Part shown: positions 36,748-46,098 of the stretch, in pieces
Layout of the letters: the number at the start of each line of letters is the position of its first letter
Numbering within the stretch: the first letter of the stretch is position 1
DNA from: Halomonas sp. GT
GTDB lineage: Bacteria > Pseudomonadota > Gammaproteobacteria > Pseudomonadales > Halomonadaceae
Direction of reading: 5' to 3'
DNA: 64,000 nt
NCBI RefSeq assembly: GCF_002082565.1
Contig: NZ_CP020562.1
Span: 3,286,001-3,350,000 of the forward strand
The notes under the pieces: generated by a model
Databases searched by the model: none
What the model was told of the DNA's origin: nothing
What the model saw: only the letters and a program-made list of their open reading frames with translations
Program-made: the position numbers and the translations under genes

Positions 36748-38019
36748 TTATGCACCGTAAACGTCATTAATAGTTTTGAGCGGATAGTGCGCCGGATAAG
36801 GCTTACGCGCCACACCTGAGTCTACAGCCGCCTGAGCCACCGCTGAAGAAACTCGGTCTAGCAGGCGAATATCGACCGGTGTCGGGATAATGTACTCACG
36901 CCCAAAGCTCATTTCAGTGCGCTCGTAGGCGTCTAACACTTCTTGAGGAACCGGCTCTCGGGCTAGATCCTTCAGAGCGTGGACCGCTGCAAGCTTCATG
37001 GCTTCATTGATGCGTGTCGCCCGAACATCCAAAGCACCTCGGAAAATAAACGGGAAACCCAATACGTTATTTACCTGATTCGGGAAGTCCGAACGGCCAG
37101 TGGCCATGATCACATCAGGGCGTGCCTCGCGGGCCACAGCCGGATGAATTTCCGGGTCTGGGTTAGTACAGGCGAAAATAACCGGATCTGCGGCCATTTT
37201 TTTCACTTGCTCGGCAGAAAGCAGCCCGGGGCCAGAAAGACCAATAAACACATCAGCACCGTCGATGGCATCGTCTAGCGTGCGCATATCAGTATGTCGG
37301 GCGAACTCAGCCTTATACTCGTTAATGCCATCGCGATCGGTGTGAATAACACCACGACGGTCAAGCATCACTAAATTCTCTTTACTAGCGCCACAAGACA
37401 CTAGCAAACGCATACAGGCAATCGCCGCGGCTCCCGCGCCCATGCAAACAATCTTCACATCTTCAATACGCTTATTTGCAATATCCAGCGCATTAAGCAT
37501 ACCGGCAGCGGTCACAATGGCCGTACCATGCTGATCATCGTGAAATACAGGAATATTGCAGCGATCAATCAAGGCTTTTTCGATTTCAAAGCACTCGGGT
37601 GCTTTAATATCTTCCAGATTAATGCCGCCCCATGTGTCCGCAATTCGCGCCACCGTATCGATGAACGCCTTAGGGCTTTCAGCATCCACTTCAATATCGA
37701 CTGAATTAATGCCTGCAAAACACTTAAAGAGAACGCCCTTGCCTTCCATAACGGGCTTACTAGCCAATGGACCAAGGTTGCCAAGGCCTAGAATGGCAGT
37801 TCCGTCAGAAATGACAGCGACCAGATTCCCTTTACCAGTGTAGCGATACGCATTTTCCGCCTCACGAGCGATTTCGCGGACCGGCTCAGCAACGCCAGGG
37901 CTATACGCCAGCGCCAGATCACGCGCGGTAGCCGTGGGTTTGGTTAACTCCACAGATAGCTTACCGGGAATCGGTTTAGCGTGATAATCCAAAGCCGCTT
38001 GCTTATTTGCATCCATCAT
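36748..38019 (-). CDS. maeB: Malic enzyme, short form without phosphotransacetylase-like domain
   Basis: Oxidative decarboxylation of malate to pyruvate with NAD(P)H formation. 423 aa. The N-terminal catalytic domain reads AYSPGVAEPVREIA, LVAVISDGTAILGLGNLGPLASKPVMEGK, VFHDDQHGTAIV; the Rossmann domain has VCMGAGAAAIAC; and FACTNPDPEIHP and MATGRSDFPNQVNNVLGFPFIFRGALDVRA are diagnostic. E. coli MaeB carries a C-terminal PTA-like domain of ~330 residues which is absent here, so regulation by acetyl-CoA may differ. Cofactor choice (NAD or NADP) cannot be read safely. Start ATG 38019 rather than TTG 38025. Own terminator. Confidence 0.9.
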   Translation of the reverse strand: MMDANKQAALDYHAKPIPGKLSVELTKPTATARDLALAYSPGVAEPVREIAREAENAYRYTGKGNLVAVISDGTAILGLGNLGPLASKPVMEGKGVLFKCFAGINSVDIEVDAESPKAFIDTVARIADTWGGINLEDIKAPECFEIEKALIDRCNIPVFHDDQHGTAIVTAAGMLNALDIANKRIEDVKIVCMGAGAAAIACMRLLVSCGASKENLVMLDRRGVIHTDRDGINEYKAEFARHTDMRTLDDAIDGADVFIGLSGPGLLSAEQVKKMAADPVIFACTNPDPEIHPAVAREARPDVIMATGRSDFPNQVNNVLGFPFIFRGALDVRATRINEAMKLAAVHALKDLAREPVPQEVLDAYERTEMSFGREYIIPTPVDIRLLDRVSSAVAQAAVDSGVARKPYPAHYPLKTINDVYGA

Positions 38020-38227
38020 GGTCAAGGTCCAATCAGCCTAAAGTAGAAAAGTCACTCCAGAATATAGAAAAAACCCATGCGTCTCAAGCACGTAGTAAAC
38101 TTTGCAGGAAAACACTCGTTTTAACACCATTTCCAACATGTTCGTAACTTTTCAACACTATTTACTGAAACTTATGCGTAAGCACATCAGCCATAAAGGT
38201 TTGCTTATTGATGCAATGCGGCATTTT

Positions 38228-38244
38228 ATGGAAATTAATTCCAT
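38228..38244. promoter_or_regulatory. Palindrome ATGGAA-attaa-TTCCAT upstream of malic enzyme
   Basis: 6-bp perfect arms around a 5-bp AT centre, 209 bp upstream of the malic enzyme start. Looks like a dimeric repressor site, but no regulator is adjacent. Confidence 0.25.
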
Positions 38245-38280
38245 TTGAAAAGATAAAAAGCTAACTTTTCCAAAGGCCAC

Positions 38281-38362
38281 CCTCTGCAAAAGCCCCTAGT
38301 AAGAAAGCACCTGTGAAAAAGCACCCATTTAAAGCATCTGAGCAAAGTGCCTGTAAGAAGCA
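38281..38362. repeat. Degenerate 13-15 bp tandem repeats upstream of malic enzyme
   Basis: Six units roughly of the form cctgtgaaaaagca: cctctgcaaaagcc (38281), cctagtaagaaagca (38295), cctgtgaaaaagca (38310), cccatttaaagca (38324), tctgagcaaagtg (38337), cctgtaagaagca (38350). The consensus resembles the 14-bp units in front of dapA. Confidence 0.65.
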
Positions 38363-38440
38363 TCTATGGATGCATCATTGCTCGGCAAATAAGCCGTCAA
38401 AAGGCCTATTAAAAAAGAAGGGAGACATGAGTATCGCTAA

Positions 38441-38471
38441 AAATAAAAAGCCCACGCCGTAGCGTGGGCTT
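38441..38471 (-). terminator. Terminator of rpmE
   Basis: 10-bp stem with 4-nt loop: arms 38448-38457 (aagcccacgc) and 38462-38471. The minus-strand RNA continues TTTTTATTTTT. Confidence 0.85.
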
Positions 38472-38476
38472 ATATT

Positions 38477-38497
38477 GCAAACACATTGTGTGTTTGC
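38477..38497 (-). repeat. Hairpin gcaaacaca-ttg-tgtgtttgc after rpmE
   Basis: Perfect 9-bp inverted repeat with 3-nt loop between the rpmE stop and its T-rich terminator. It may block exonucleases or form part of a tandem terminator. Confidence 0.6.
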
Positions 38498-38518
38498 AGC
38501 AGCGCAAATCCGTTAGGA

Positions 38519-38734
38519 TTAGCCGCGCTTAACGGCAGCGCCGAAACGCTTGTTAAAGCGCTCTACACGGCCACCAGTGGTCGCTTGCTTCTGCTTACCA
38601 GTGTAGAACGGGTGGCAGTTGGAGCACACGTCCAAAGAGAAGTCCTGACCAGAGGTAGAACCGACCTGGAAGCTTGCCCCGCAAGAACAGCTAGCGGTGA
38701 CCGTGTTGTAATTCGGGTGGATACCTTGTTTCAT
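38519..38734 (-). CDS. rpmE: 50S ribosomal protein L31 (zinc-binding type)
   Basis: 71 aa (E. coli 70). The start ATG 38734 has AGG 6 nt upstream and gives the family N-terminus [10 protein letters not shown]; a longer frame upstream would collide with the divergent gene and has no support. Zinc-ribbon cysteines are present: C16, C18, C37 and C40 (TASCSCGA and [13 protein letters not shown]), so this is the C+ form replaced by a zinc-free paralogue under zinc starvation in many bacteria; no such paralogue is in the window. Followed by two hairpins. Divergent from priA, as in many gammaproteobacteria. Confidence 0.96.
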   Translation of the reverse strand: MKQGIHPNYNTVTASCSCGASFQVGSTSGQDFSLDVCSNCHPFYTGKQKQATTGGRVERFNKRFGAAVKRG

Positions 38735-38879
38735 CTTGAGCCTCATGAGCTGTATGCCGCCACCTGATCCGTTGCCAGGCACCGCATACGGGTTTGAAAA
38801 AACTGCTAACCGGTTAACCGCTCCATCCTATAGATTCAGAGCGGCCGCGCATTCTAGCAAACTAAACGCCGGAGGCCAA

Positions 38880-41138
38880 TTGCCCGACTCTGTTTCTAAC
38901 CAGACACGCCCTCAAGGCGAGTTTTCAGTACCTTTTCAAGTGCTAAAAGTCGCTCTACCATCACCACTGCGGCGTTTATTTGACTATTTACCAACACGCC
39001 AACCACCCGCTTGCGGCTGGCAGATAGGCCTTAGAGTGCGCGTCCCCTTTGGCCGCAGAGAAGTGGTCGGCGTGGTGGCAGAACTTGCCAATGGCAGCGA
39101 ATTGCCTCAGGGAAAACTGCGCGCTATTAGTGAGGTGCTCGACGACGCCCCCCTGCCCAACGACTGGCAGTGGCTATGCCATTTCGCAGCCCGTTATTAT
39201 CAGCACAGCTTAGGCGACACGATGCAGCTGGCCATGCCCGCTCGGATGCGCCAGGGTCATCCAATGGGAGGACGAACGCAAACCCTTTGGCTACCGCTAT
39301 CACCCGGGGATGAACTGCCGCTTCAACGAGCACCAAAGCAAGCCGAGCTGTATGCCCTGCTCCGTCAACACCCACATGGGCTGGCTGCCCGAGCAGTCAC
39401 TGCTCACGGCTTCACCCGTGAGCAGCTTCTAGCCTTGCAAAAAAAGGGCTTCGCCCGCTCCCAGGAAACCACACTAACCGCAACACCTCTCGCAGGCGGT
39501 AACTTACTTGCCTCGCCATCACTTCCGCTGAACAGAGAGCAGGCATCGGCACTTGCCGTATTGCATGAAAAACTCGAAAGCTACCATCCTTGCTTACTTG
39601 AAGGTGTGACCGGAAGTGGTAAAACCGAAATTTATCTTCAGCTAATTGAAGCCCTCGCCGCGAAGGGCAAGCAGTCTCTGGTACTGGTGCCTGAAATAGG
39701 CCTTACTCCTCAGACCCTAGCGCGTTTTAAGAGCCGCTTCAGAGTACCGGTTGTGGCGCTACACTCGGGGCTTACCGACCTGGAGCGCCTGGATGTGTGG
39801 GAAGCCGCTGCTAATGGCCGCGCGCTGGTGATTATCGGCACCCGCTCGGCTATTTTCACTCCACTCAAAAACCCAGGGGCCATTATCGTTGACGAAGAGC
39901 ATGATGGCTCCTATAAACAGCACGACGGGCTTCGCTACCACGCTCGAGACTTAGCCGTTGCCAGGGCTCACTACCACAACATTCCCCTACTGCTAGGCAG
40001 TGCAACGCCTTCTTTTGAGAGCTTGCAGCAAGCGCTTTCCGGCCATTACCGCCATCTGCGCCTCACCCAGCGTCCCAGCCAGCATCCGCCTGCCAAACTT
40101 GAATTGATTGACCTACGTCATCAGCGTCGCCAGGGTGGGCTCCTGCCTGGCGCTATCGCTGCTATCAAAAACACCTTAAAAGTAGGCAAGCAGGCGCTCG
40201 TTTTTATTAACCGACGGGGGTTCGCACCAACGCTGGCTTGCCATAGCTGCGGGTGGATCGCCGAGTGCGGGCAGTGCGACTCACGCATGACGCTGCACCG
40301 ACAGCCCCCACTCTTGGCCTGCCACCATTGCGATAGTCGGCGCGCGCTACCAGACGCTTGCCCCGAGTGTGGCAGCGGTGACCTACGCGCCCTGGGCAGC
40401 GGCACCGAAAGAACCGAAGAAACGCTGCAAGGCTTGTTCCCAAACGTAACCGTTCACCGTATTGATCGCGACAGTACGCGCAAAAAAGAGAGTTTTGAGC
40501 AGATTCTCAAAGAGATTCAGCGAGGCGAGCCATGCTTACTCGTTGGCACACAGATGCTGGCGAAAGGTCATCACCTACCCCATGTCACACTGGTCGTCGT
40601 CGTTAATGCCGACGGTGGACTTTACGCTGCTGATTTTCGCGCGCTGGAACACAGCGCGCAGTTGCTGGAGCAAGTCGCTGGTCGCGCAGGGCGTGCCGCT
40701 CACCCGGGGCGGGTTCTGGTACAAACACTACACCCAGATGACCCGCATCTGGGCCAACTTGCAGAGCATGGTTATAGCGCACTCGCCCGCAGCCTTTTGG
40801 AAGAGCGCCGCCTCGCTATGCTGCCACCTTTTTGCTTTATGGCATTGCTACGCATTGAAAGCCCTCATGAAGAAGCTGCCCTTGCTTTGGGTCAGCAGGC
40901 TGCTCAAGCACTTCGCCAATGGTTAACAATGGTAAAACTACCAGTGCGCTGCTTAGGCCCCGTTCCAGCGCCCATGGAGCGCCGTCAAAACCGTTATCAT
41001 GTACACATCATGCTGGCAGCGGACAAACGTAGCCAGCGCCATACTGCTGCTAACTGGCTGGTACAGTGGCTAGAGGCCAATCGTGAGGCGCGCAAAGTCC
41101 GTTGGTCAATCGACATTGACCCGCAAACTCTCGCGTAG
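38880..41138 (+). CDS. priA: Primosomal replication restart helicase PriA (probable TTG start)
   Basis: 3'-to-5' DNA helicase that restarts stalled replication forks. 752 aa from TTG 38880 (E. coli 732). The N-terminal 3' DNA-end binding domain begins VLKVALPSPLRRLFDYLP. Walker A is in GVTGSGKTEIYLQL, the DEAH-like box in IIVDEEHDGSYKQ, and LLGSATPSFESL follows. The zinc-cysteine cluster reads CHSCGWIAECGQCD ... CHHCDSRR ... CPECGSG. ATG codons further upstream (38745, 38754) would add 40-odd unconserved residues and run over the rpmE leader; TTG 38880 has GGAGG at 38871-38875 (4 nt spacing), so I choose it. Its stop codon lies in a 12-bp triplicated repeat. Confidence 0.93.
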   Translation: MPDSVSNQTRPQGEFSVPFQVLKVALPSPLRRLFDYLPTRQPPACGWQIGLRVRVPFGRREVVGVVAELANGSELPQGKLRAISEVLDDAPLPNDWQWLCHFAARYYQHSLGDTMQLAMPARMRQGHPMGGRTQTLWLPLSPGDELPLQRAPKQAELYALLRQHPHGLAARAVTAHGFTREQLLALQKKGFARSQETTLTATPLAGGNLLASPSLPLNREQASALAVLHEKLESYHPCLLEGVTGSGKTEIYLQLIEALAAKGKQSLVLVPEIGLTPQTLARFKSRFRVPVVALHSGLTDLERLDVWEAAANGRALVIIGTRSAIFTPLKNPGAIIVDEEHDGSYKQHDGLRYHARDLAVARAHYHNIPLLLGSATPSFESLQQALSGHYRHLRLTQRPSQHPPAKLELIDLRHQRRQGGLLPGAIAAIKNTLKVGKQALVFINRRGFAPTLACHSCGWIAECGQCDSRMTLHRQPPLLACHHCDSRRALPDACPECGSGDLRALGSGTERTEETLQGLFPNVTVHRIDRDSTRKKESFEQILKEIQRGEPCLLVGTQMLAKGHHLPHVTLVVVVNADGGLYAADFRALEHSAQLLEQVAGRAGRAAHPGRVLVQTLHPDDPHLGQLAEHGYSALARSLLEERRLAMLPPFCFMALLRIESPHEEAALALGQQAAQALRQWLTMVKLPVRCLGPVPAPMERRQNRYHVHIMLAADKRSQRHTAANWLVQWLEANREARKVRWSIDIDPQTLA

Positions 41139-41164
41139 AGTCTCGCGTAGAGTCTCGCGTAGAG
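41129..41164. repeat. 12-bp tandem repeat, three perfect units, over the priA stop codon
   Basis: Unit tctcgcgtagag at 41129, 41141 and 41153. The first copy contains the priA stop TAG (41136-41138). As 12 is a multiple of three, each copy repeats that in-frame TAG. Confidence 0.95.
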
Positions 41165-41306
41165 ATAGGTATATCGTGGACCATTGGCTCGCCCTGTAAC
41201 GTAATACGGCTTTGAAACTGCGCGCCAATTGCCGATAATGACCGTTTTGCCGCTGCCTAACATGAGCGCATGCACACGCCGCCACTGACGACATTCGGAT
41301 ATTTAA

Positions 41307-42992
41307 ATGAAAGACACAATTGTTACTTTGCTAGAAGGCGCGATTGACGCGCTTAAGCACCAAGGCGTGCTGCCCGACGATCTACAGCCGACGATTAAAG
41401 TTGACCCCACTAAAGATAAAGCGCACGGCGACTACGCCACCAATCTAGCCCTTATGCTGGCAAAGCCCGCAGCAAAGAAGCCTCGCGAGCTAGCCGATCT
41501 ACTGGTAGCCGCCCTCCCCGCGAGCGATGCAATTCAAAAAACCGAGATCGCTGGCCCCGGGTTTATTAATTTTTTTGCTGCCACGGATGCGGCCGCTCAA
41601 ATTGTTGCTCAGGTGCTCGATAGCGGCGATGCCTTTGGCCGCAGCCTGATTGGCAAGGGCGAGAAAGTCCAGGTAGAGTTTGTTTCTGCCAACCCAACAG
41701 GACCTCTTCATGTTGGCCATGGCCGTGGCGCAGCAATAGGCGACTGTATTTGCCGCCTGTTAGAAGCCACCGGCTACGATGTGACTCGCGAGTTTTATTA
41801 CAACGATGCCGGCGCCCAGATCAAAAACCTGGCGCTTTCTGTTCAAGCTCGCGCCAAGGGCCTTGGGCCAGATGATCCCAGCTGGCCAGAAGACGGCTAC
41901 CGCGGCGAGTACATCGTTGATGTGGCTAATGACTACATGGCAGGCAAAACGGTGGCAGCCGATGACCGTGAAGTCACCGCTAAAGCAGATGCTAATGACC
42001 TGGATGCCATTCAGGCTTTCGCTGTCGCTTGGCTACGCCGAGAACAGGATTTAGACCTGAAAGCATTTGGCGTTGAGTTTGACGTCTACTTCCTTGAGTC
42101 ATCGCTTTATCAAGACGGCAAAGTAGACGCGACCGTTGAGAAGCTCGTTGCGAATGGCCATACGTACGAAGAGGATGGTGCCATGTGGCTACGCACCACT
42201 GACTTTGGCGATGACAAAGACCGCGTGATGCGCAAACGGGAAGGTGGCTACACCTACTTCTTGCCTGATGTGGCCTACCACCTTAATAAGTGGCAACGCG
42301 GCTTTAAAACCGTGATTAATGAGCAAGGTGCTGACCACCACTCCACGGTTACCCGTGTTCGTGCAGGCTTGCAGGCACTGGAAGTCGGCATTCCAAAAGG
42401 CTGGCCCGACTACGTTCTGCACCAAATGGTGATGGTGACCCGCTCAGGCGTAGAGGTAAAACTTTCCAAACGTGCTGGCAGCTATGTCACCGTGCGCGAC
42501 CTGATTGATGAAGTTGGCCGTGATGCTACCCGCTTCTTCCTAGCGGCCCGCCGAGCGGATTCGCAGCTTACCTTTGATATCGACTTGGCACGCTCGCAGT
42601 CGAACGATAACCCTGTTTATTACATTCAATATGCCCATGCGCGGGTATCCAGCATGCTGCGCAAAGCCGAAGATGCAGACCAGCCATTCAACCACGGCGT
42701 TGCTCTAGCTAACCTCGCGCTGCTCGATAGCGACCAGGAAAAAGCCGTGCTTAATCGGTTGGCGCGCTACCCAGAAGTGGTTGAGAACGCAGCTAAAAAT
42801 CGCGAGCCCCAGCAGGTTGCTCAGTATCTATTGGATCTTTCAGGTGATTTCCACACGTGCTACAACGCCGTTAAAGTCATGGTTGAAGACGATACCCTAC
42901 GTAATACACGCTTAGCCCTTGGCCTAGCGACCAAGCAAGTACTTCGCAACGGCCTTGATCTTATGGGGGTCAGCGCCCCAGAGGAGATGTAA
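41307..42992 (+). CDS. argS: Arginyl-tRNA synthetase
   Basis: Charges tRNA-Arg; class I synthetase. 561 aa (E. coli 577). N-terminal Add-1 domain (residues ~1-85), the HIGH-type signature in [20 protein letters not shown], the KMSKS-like region [18 protein letters not shown], and the anticodon-binding DALR domain at the end ([17 protein letters not shown] onward). The ribosome site is weak (cggat). It is followed 3 nt later by a SPOR-domain gene, an order (priA, argS, SPOR, hslVU) shared with pseudomonads. Confidence 0.96.
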   Translation: MKDTIVTLLEGAIDALKHQGVLPDDLQPTIKVDPTKDKAHGDYATNLALMLAKPAAKKPRELADLLVAALPASDAIQKTEIAGPGFINFFAATDAAAQIVAQVLDSGDAFGRSLIGKGEKVQVEFVSANPTGPLHVGHGRGAAIGDCICRLLEATGYDVTREFYYNDAGAQIKNLALSVQARAKGLGPDDPSWPEDGYRGEYIVDVANDYMAGKTVAADDREVTAKADANDLDAIQAFAVAWLRREQDLDLKAFGVEFDVYFLESSLYQDGKVDATVEKLVANGHTYEEDGAMWLRTTDFGDDKDRVMRKREGGYTYFLPDVAYHLNKWQRGFKTVINEQGADHHSTVTRVRAGLQALEVGIPKGWPDYVLHQMVMVTRSGVEVKLSKRAGSYVTVRDLIDEVGRDATRFFLAARRADSQLTFDIDLARSQSNDNPVYYIQYAHARVSSMLRKAEDADQPFNHGVALANLALLDSDQEKAVLNRLARYPEVVENAAKNREPQQVAQYLLDLSGDFHTCYNAVKVMVEDDTLRNTRLALGLATKQVLRNGLDLMGVSAPEEM

Positions 42993-42995
42993 GCG

Positions 42996-43769
42996 ATGGC
43001 CAGCCCAAAAGAGAAGCCAGCCCGCCGAGGCGCCACCTCTCAGCGCAAAACCAGCAAAAACTCAGGCGGCGGATTCAACATTCCTGGTTGGCTTTGGGGG
43101 ATAGCAGGTTTAGCGGCAGGCTTTTTCCTTGCGCAGCATCAGCATGGTACTGCGCCATGGCAAGAACAGGAAGATACGCCTCAGGCAACTGTCCTACCTA
43201 AGCCTGCTGACAGCGATGAGCGCAGCGCAGCGCGTCAAACAGAGGGCGCTTCCGAGCCAGCAATGCCGACATTTGAGTTCTACACGCTGCTGCCAGACAC
43301 AGAAGTTATTGCCCCTGGCGTGTCGCTGCCATCAACCGTGAACCGCCCTGAAGCAGCAACACAGCAGGCACAAACGACGGCAAGTAACGACGCAGCAACC
43401 AATGAAACTGCGTCAAGTAATGCAAATGCGCAGTCGAATGATGACCCTATTGCTCAGGTTATTGCAGCTAACATGCGTCCAGAAGAGCAAGTGGCCGCTG
43501 CTCAACAAGCACCTGCCAGCGCTTCCAGCACACCCAACCGTTACATGCTGCAGGCCGCATCATTTCGGGAATTAAGCGATGCCGAGCAGTTGCGCAGCCG
43601 CCTGCGCAACTTAAGCTTGCTTGCCCAGGTTAGCGAGGTGAAAGCCAATGGCGATATCTGGCACCGTGTTCAAGTAGGTCCTTATGAGGACACGCGAGAG
43701 CTAAACCGCGCCCAGGACCTAATGAGCACGCAAGGCATAGAGCCTCTGCTGATCCAATTGCAGAACTAG
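42996..43769 (+). CDS. SPOR-domain cell-division protein, FtsN-like
   Basis: Bitopic inner-membrane protein, 257 aa. A short basic cytosolic tail (KEKPARRGATSQRKTSK) is followed by one transmembrane helix (~28-45, IPGWLWGIAGLAAGFFLA), a long low-complexity Ala/Thr/Gln/Asn linker, and a SPOR domain at ~182-255 (YMLQAASFRELSDAEQLRSR ... WHRVQVGPYEDTRELNRAQ). SPOR domains bind denuded glycan at the septum. Position between argS and hslV is that of ftsN-type genes in relatives, so FtsN-like is likely; E. coli-type essential residues in the linker cannot be checked by eye. It begins 3 nt after argS. Confidence 0.85.
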   Translation: MASPKEKPARRGATSQRKTSKNSGGGFNIPGWLWGIAGLAAGFFLAQHQHGTAPWQEQEDTPQATVLPKPADSDERSAARQTEGASEPAMPTFEFYTLLPDTEVIAPGVSLPSTVNRPEAATQQAQTTASNDAATNETASSNANAQSNDDPIAQVIAANMRPEEQVAAAQQAPASASSTPNRYMLQAASFRELSDAEQLRSRLRNLSLLAQVSEVKANGDIWHRVQVGPYEDTRELNRAQDLMSTQGIEPLLIQLQN

Positions 43770-43876
43770 CCTATTTATAGAGCTGCAATAACCACAGGCA
43801 ACGCTAATCAAAGGGCTAGGCGGTTTTTGTTTTCACAAACCCCGTCTAATAACACTTTATCTGAAGGCTTTACTTA

Positions 43877-43917
43877 GCGGGCGGTTGATTTTTTATCAGC
43901 CGCCCGCATTTTGTTGT
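43877..43917 (+). terminator. Terminator of argS-SPOR operon
   Basis: 13-bp stem with one mismatch: arms 43877-43889 and 43895-43907, followed by attttgttgt. It separates this operon from hslVU. Confidence 0.75.
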
Positions 43918-43994
43918 GAATCGCTTTTTTTACGGTCTTTTATAATGGCCGATCAGTCATCGGGAGCATGAGCCTCCCACAAGGAGTTATCTCC

Positions 43995-44528
43995 ATGACC
44001 ACTATTGTATCCGTACGCCGCGGTAATCAGGTTGCCCTTGCAGGCGACGGCCAAGTTTCACTGGGCAACACCGTAATGAAAGGTAATGCAAGTAAAGTAC
44101 GCCGCCTATACCGCGGCAAAGTACTGGCAGGTTTTGCTGGTGGCACTGCCGATGCCTTCACGCTATTTGAACGTTTTGAAGCGCAGTTGGAAAAATACCA
44201 GGGCCACCTTACCAAAGCAGCCGTCGAGTTAGCCAAAGACTGGCGCACCGACCGGGCGCTGCGCCGCCTGGAAGCGCTACTGGCCGTGGCGGACCACAGT
44301 GCCTCGCTGATCATTACCGGTAACGGTGATGTGGTTGAGCCTGAACGCGGCATTATTGCTATTGGCTCTGGCGGCAATTTTGCCCAGGCAAGTGCCCGCG
44401 CGCTGTTGGAAAACACCGAGCTTTCTGCTCGTGAAATTACTGAAAAGTCTCTCGAAATCGCCGGCGACATCTGCGTATTTACCAATCACCACGTGACGCT
44501 CGAAGAGCTGAACATCAACGACCGTTGA
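43995..44528 (+). CDS. hslV: ATP-dependent protease peptidase subunit HslV (ClpQ)
   Basis: Proteolytic dodecamer that works with HslU. 177 aa (E. coli 176). It starts [20 protein letters not shown], so the catalytic Thr is residue 2 and becomes Thr1 after Met removal; [16 protein letters not shown] and [17 protein letters not shown] follow. ATG 43995 has AAGGAG at 43981-43986 (8 nt); an in-frame upstream ATG 43968 is not supported. A good -10 box TATAAT lies at 43941-43946, but I see no matching -35 and no clear sigma-32 site, though hslVU is a heat-shock operon in E. coli. 10 nt before hslU. Confidence 0.96.
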   Translation: MTTIVSVRRGNQVALAGDGQVSLGNTVMKGNASKVRRLYRGKVLAGFAGGTADAFTLFERFEAQLEKYQGHLTKAAVELAKDWRTDRALRRLEALLAVADHSASLIITGNGDVVEPERGIIAIGSGGNFAQASARALLENTELSAREITEKSLEIAGDICVFTNHHVTLEELNINDR

Positions 44529-44538
44529 GGCCCTTTTT

Positions 44539-45861
44539 ATGACTCAGATGACACCCCGCGAAATCGTCCACGCCCTGGATCAATACATTATTGGTCAACA
44601 AGATGCCAAGCGCGCTGTGGCCATTGCTCTGCGTAACCGCTGGCGCCGCATGCAGCTGGACGATGAGCTGCGCCCGGAAGTGACGCCAAAAAACATTCTG
44701 ATGATTGGCCCTACCGGCGTAGGTAAAACTGAAATCGCTCGCCGCCTCGCCAAGCTGGCCAGAGCGCCCTTCATCAAAGTCGAGGCCACTAAGTTTACCG
44801 AAGTGGGCTATGTAGGCCGGGACGTCGAGTCGATTATTCGCGACTTAATGGAAGCCGCGATCAAAATGGTTCGCGAGCATGCGAAGGAAGAAGTCGGCCA
44901 TCGCGCTGAAGATGCCGCTGAAGACCGCGTTCTAGATGCACTTTTGCCCCCTCCCCGTGGCCAGGAAGATAAGCCTCGGGAAGATAACGGTACGCGTCAA
45001 ACCTTCCGCAAAAAACTTCGGGAAGGTCAACTGGATGATAAAGAGATCGATATCGAAATCTCTTCCCATGGGCAAGGCATCGACATAATGACGCCGCCAG
45101 GCATGGAGGAGATGACCAACCAGCTGCAGAGCCTATTCTCCAACATGGGCCAGCAAAAACGTGAACAGCGCCGTGTAACGGTGAAAGAAGCACTGGTTCT
45201 GCTGCGCGATGAAGAAGCGGGCAAACTGGTTAATGAAGAAGAGATCAAAGCTCGTGCCGTCGAAGCCGTCGAGCAACACGGAATTGTCTTCTTGGATGAG
45301 ATCGACAAAGTTGCCAAGGGTAGCGGCCAGTCTAGCGGTGGAGAAGTCTCCCGTGAAGGCGTTCAGCGTGACCTGCTGCCGTTAATCGAAGGCTCTACCG
45401 TTTCAACCAAATACGGCATGGTCAAAACCGACCATATCCTGTTTATTGCTTCAGGTGCCTTCCACCTATCACGTCCCTCAGATCTTATTCCAGAGCTGCA
45501 AGGACGATTGCCGATCCGTGTTGAACTGGATGCGCTGACACCTGGCGATTTCCAGCGGATTCTAACCGAGCCATCCGCCTCACTCACCAAGCAGTATCAA
45601 GCGTTACTGGCTACCGAAGGGCTGGATATCGAGTTCACTCCAGACGGTATCGAACGTATTGCCGAGATTTCCTGGCAGGTGAACGAAGGCACCGAGAATA
45701 TTGGCGCTCGCCGCCTGCATACAGTGCTGGAACGACTGCTCGAAGAAGCCTCATTTAAAGGCGGCGATATGGATAGCCCTCTGGTTATCGATGCCGATTA
45801 CGTCAATGCCCAACTGGGTGAGCTAGCAGTAGACGAAGACCTATCGCGCTATATTTTGTAA
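44539..45861 (+). CDS. hslU: HslU (ClpY) unfoldase ATPase
   Basis: AAA+ hexamer that unfolds substrates and feeds them to HslV. 440 aa (E. coli 443). Walker A GPTGVGKT (57-64), GYVGRDVES pore motif, an intermediate (I) domain with many charged residues (~110-230), Walker [10 protein letters not shown], and the arginine-finger/sensor region [14 protein letters not shown] and [23 protein letters not shown]. Ends with the conserved DLSRYIL. GAGG in the end of hslV (44527-44530) is 8 nt upstream of ATG 44539. Confidence 0.97.
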   Translation: MTQMTPREIVHALDQYIIGQQDAKRAVAIALRNRWRRMQLDDELRPEVTPKNILMIGPTGVGKTEIARRLAKLARAPFIKVEATKFTEVGYVGRDVESIIRDLMEAAIKMVREHAKEEVGHRAEDAAEDRVLDALLPPPRGQEDKPREDNGTRQTFRKKLREGQLDDKEIDIEISSHGQGIDIMTPPGMEEMTNQLQSLFSNMGQQKREQRRVTVKEALVLLRDEEAGKLVNEEEIKARAVEAVEQHGIVFLDEIDKVAKGSGQSSGGEVSREGVQRDLLPLIEGSTVSTKYGMVKTDHILFIASGAFHLSRPSDLIPELQGRLPIRVELDALTPGDFQRILTEPSASLTKQYQALLATEGLDIEFTPDGIERIAEISWQVNEGTENIGARRLHTVLERLLEEASFKGGDMDSPLVIDADYVNAQLGELAVDEDLSRYIL

Positions 45862-45951
45862 ACGTGCTTATATCGGTATAGTCCGCAGCAGCTTGCCCGC
45901 TTTTTACGCACGCAAATGCTGCTGTCCAGGCTTCGCTGCGTCTAACGTTAC

Positions 45952-45981
45952 GCACGAGAACAGCATCCCTGTTGCTCGTGC
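45952..45981. repeat. Hairpin between hslU and the DUF971 gene
   Basis: gcacgagaacag pairs with ctgttgctcgtgc with one bulge; no T-run follows, so it is not a standard terminator. It is flanked by a wider imperfect inverted repeat (cgcaaatgc near 45911, gcatttgc near 46034), suggesting a REP- or MITE-like element. Confidence 0.5.
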
Positions 45982-46098
45982 TTGATCAACGTACTGTCGA
46001 TCAGACGTTAGCCGCGGCACTTACCTTCACGCATTTGCTAGAGCGTAAATAGTCGGTCAACCCGTTTTAGCTCAATATCGTAAAAGGTGACGTCATCA

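Larger units (their letters stand above)
38020..38440. other. Intergenic region upstream of the malic enzyme gene
   Basis: No gene found in about 420 bp. Its centre is AT-rich. It holds a palindrome (38228-38244), a run of degenerate 13-15 bp repeats (38281-38362) and, at its right end, the rpmE terminator. It must include the malic enzyme promoter, which I could not place. Confidence 0.5.

Noticed and set aside
38736..38879. Longer priA N-terminus from TTG 38736 or the ATGs near 38745
   Set aside because: Adds residues with no counterpart in PriA and runs into the rpmE leader; TTG 38880 has GGAGG.
43770..43994. Sigma-32 heat-shock promoter for hslVU
   Set aside because: Only a TATAAT box found; no CTTGAA/CCCCAT-type pair.
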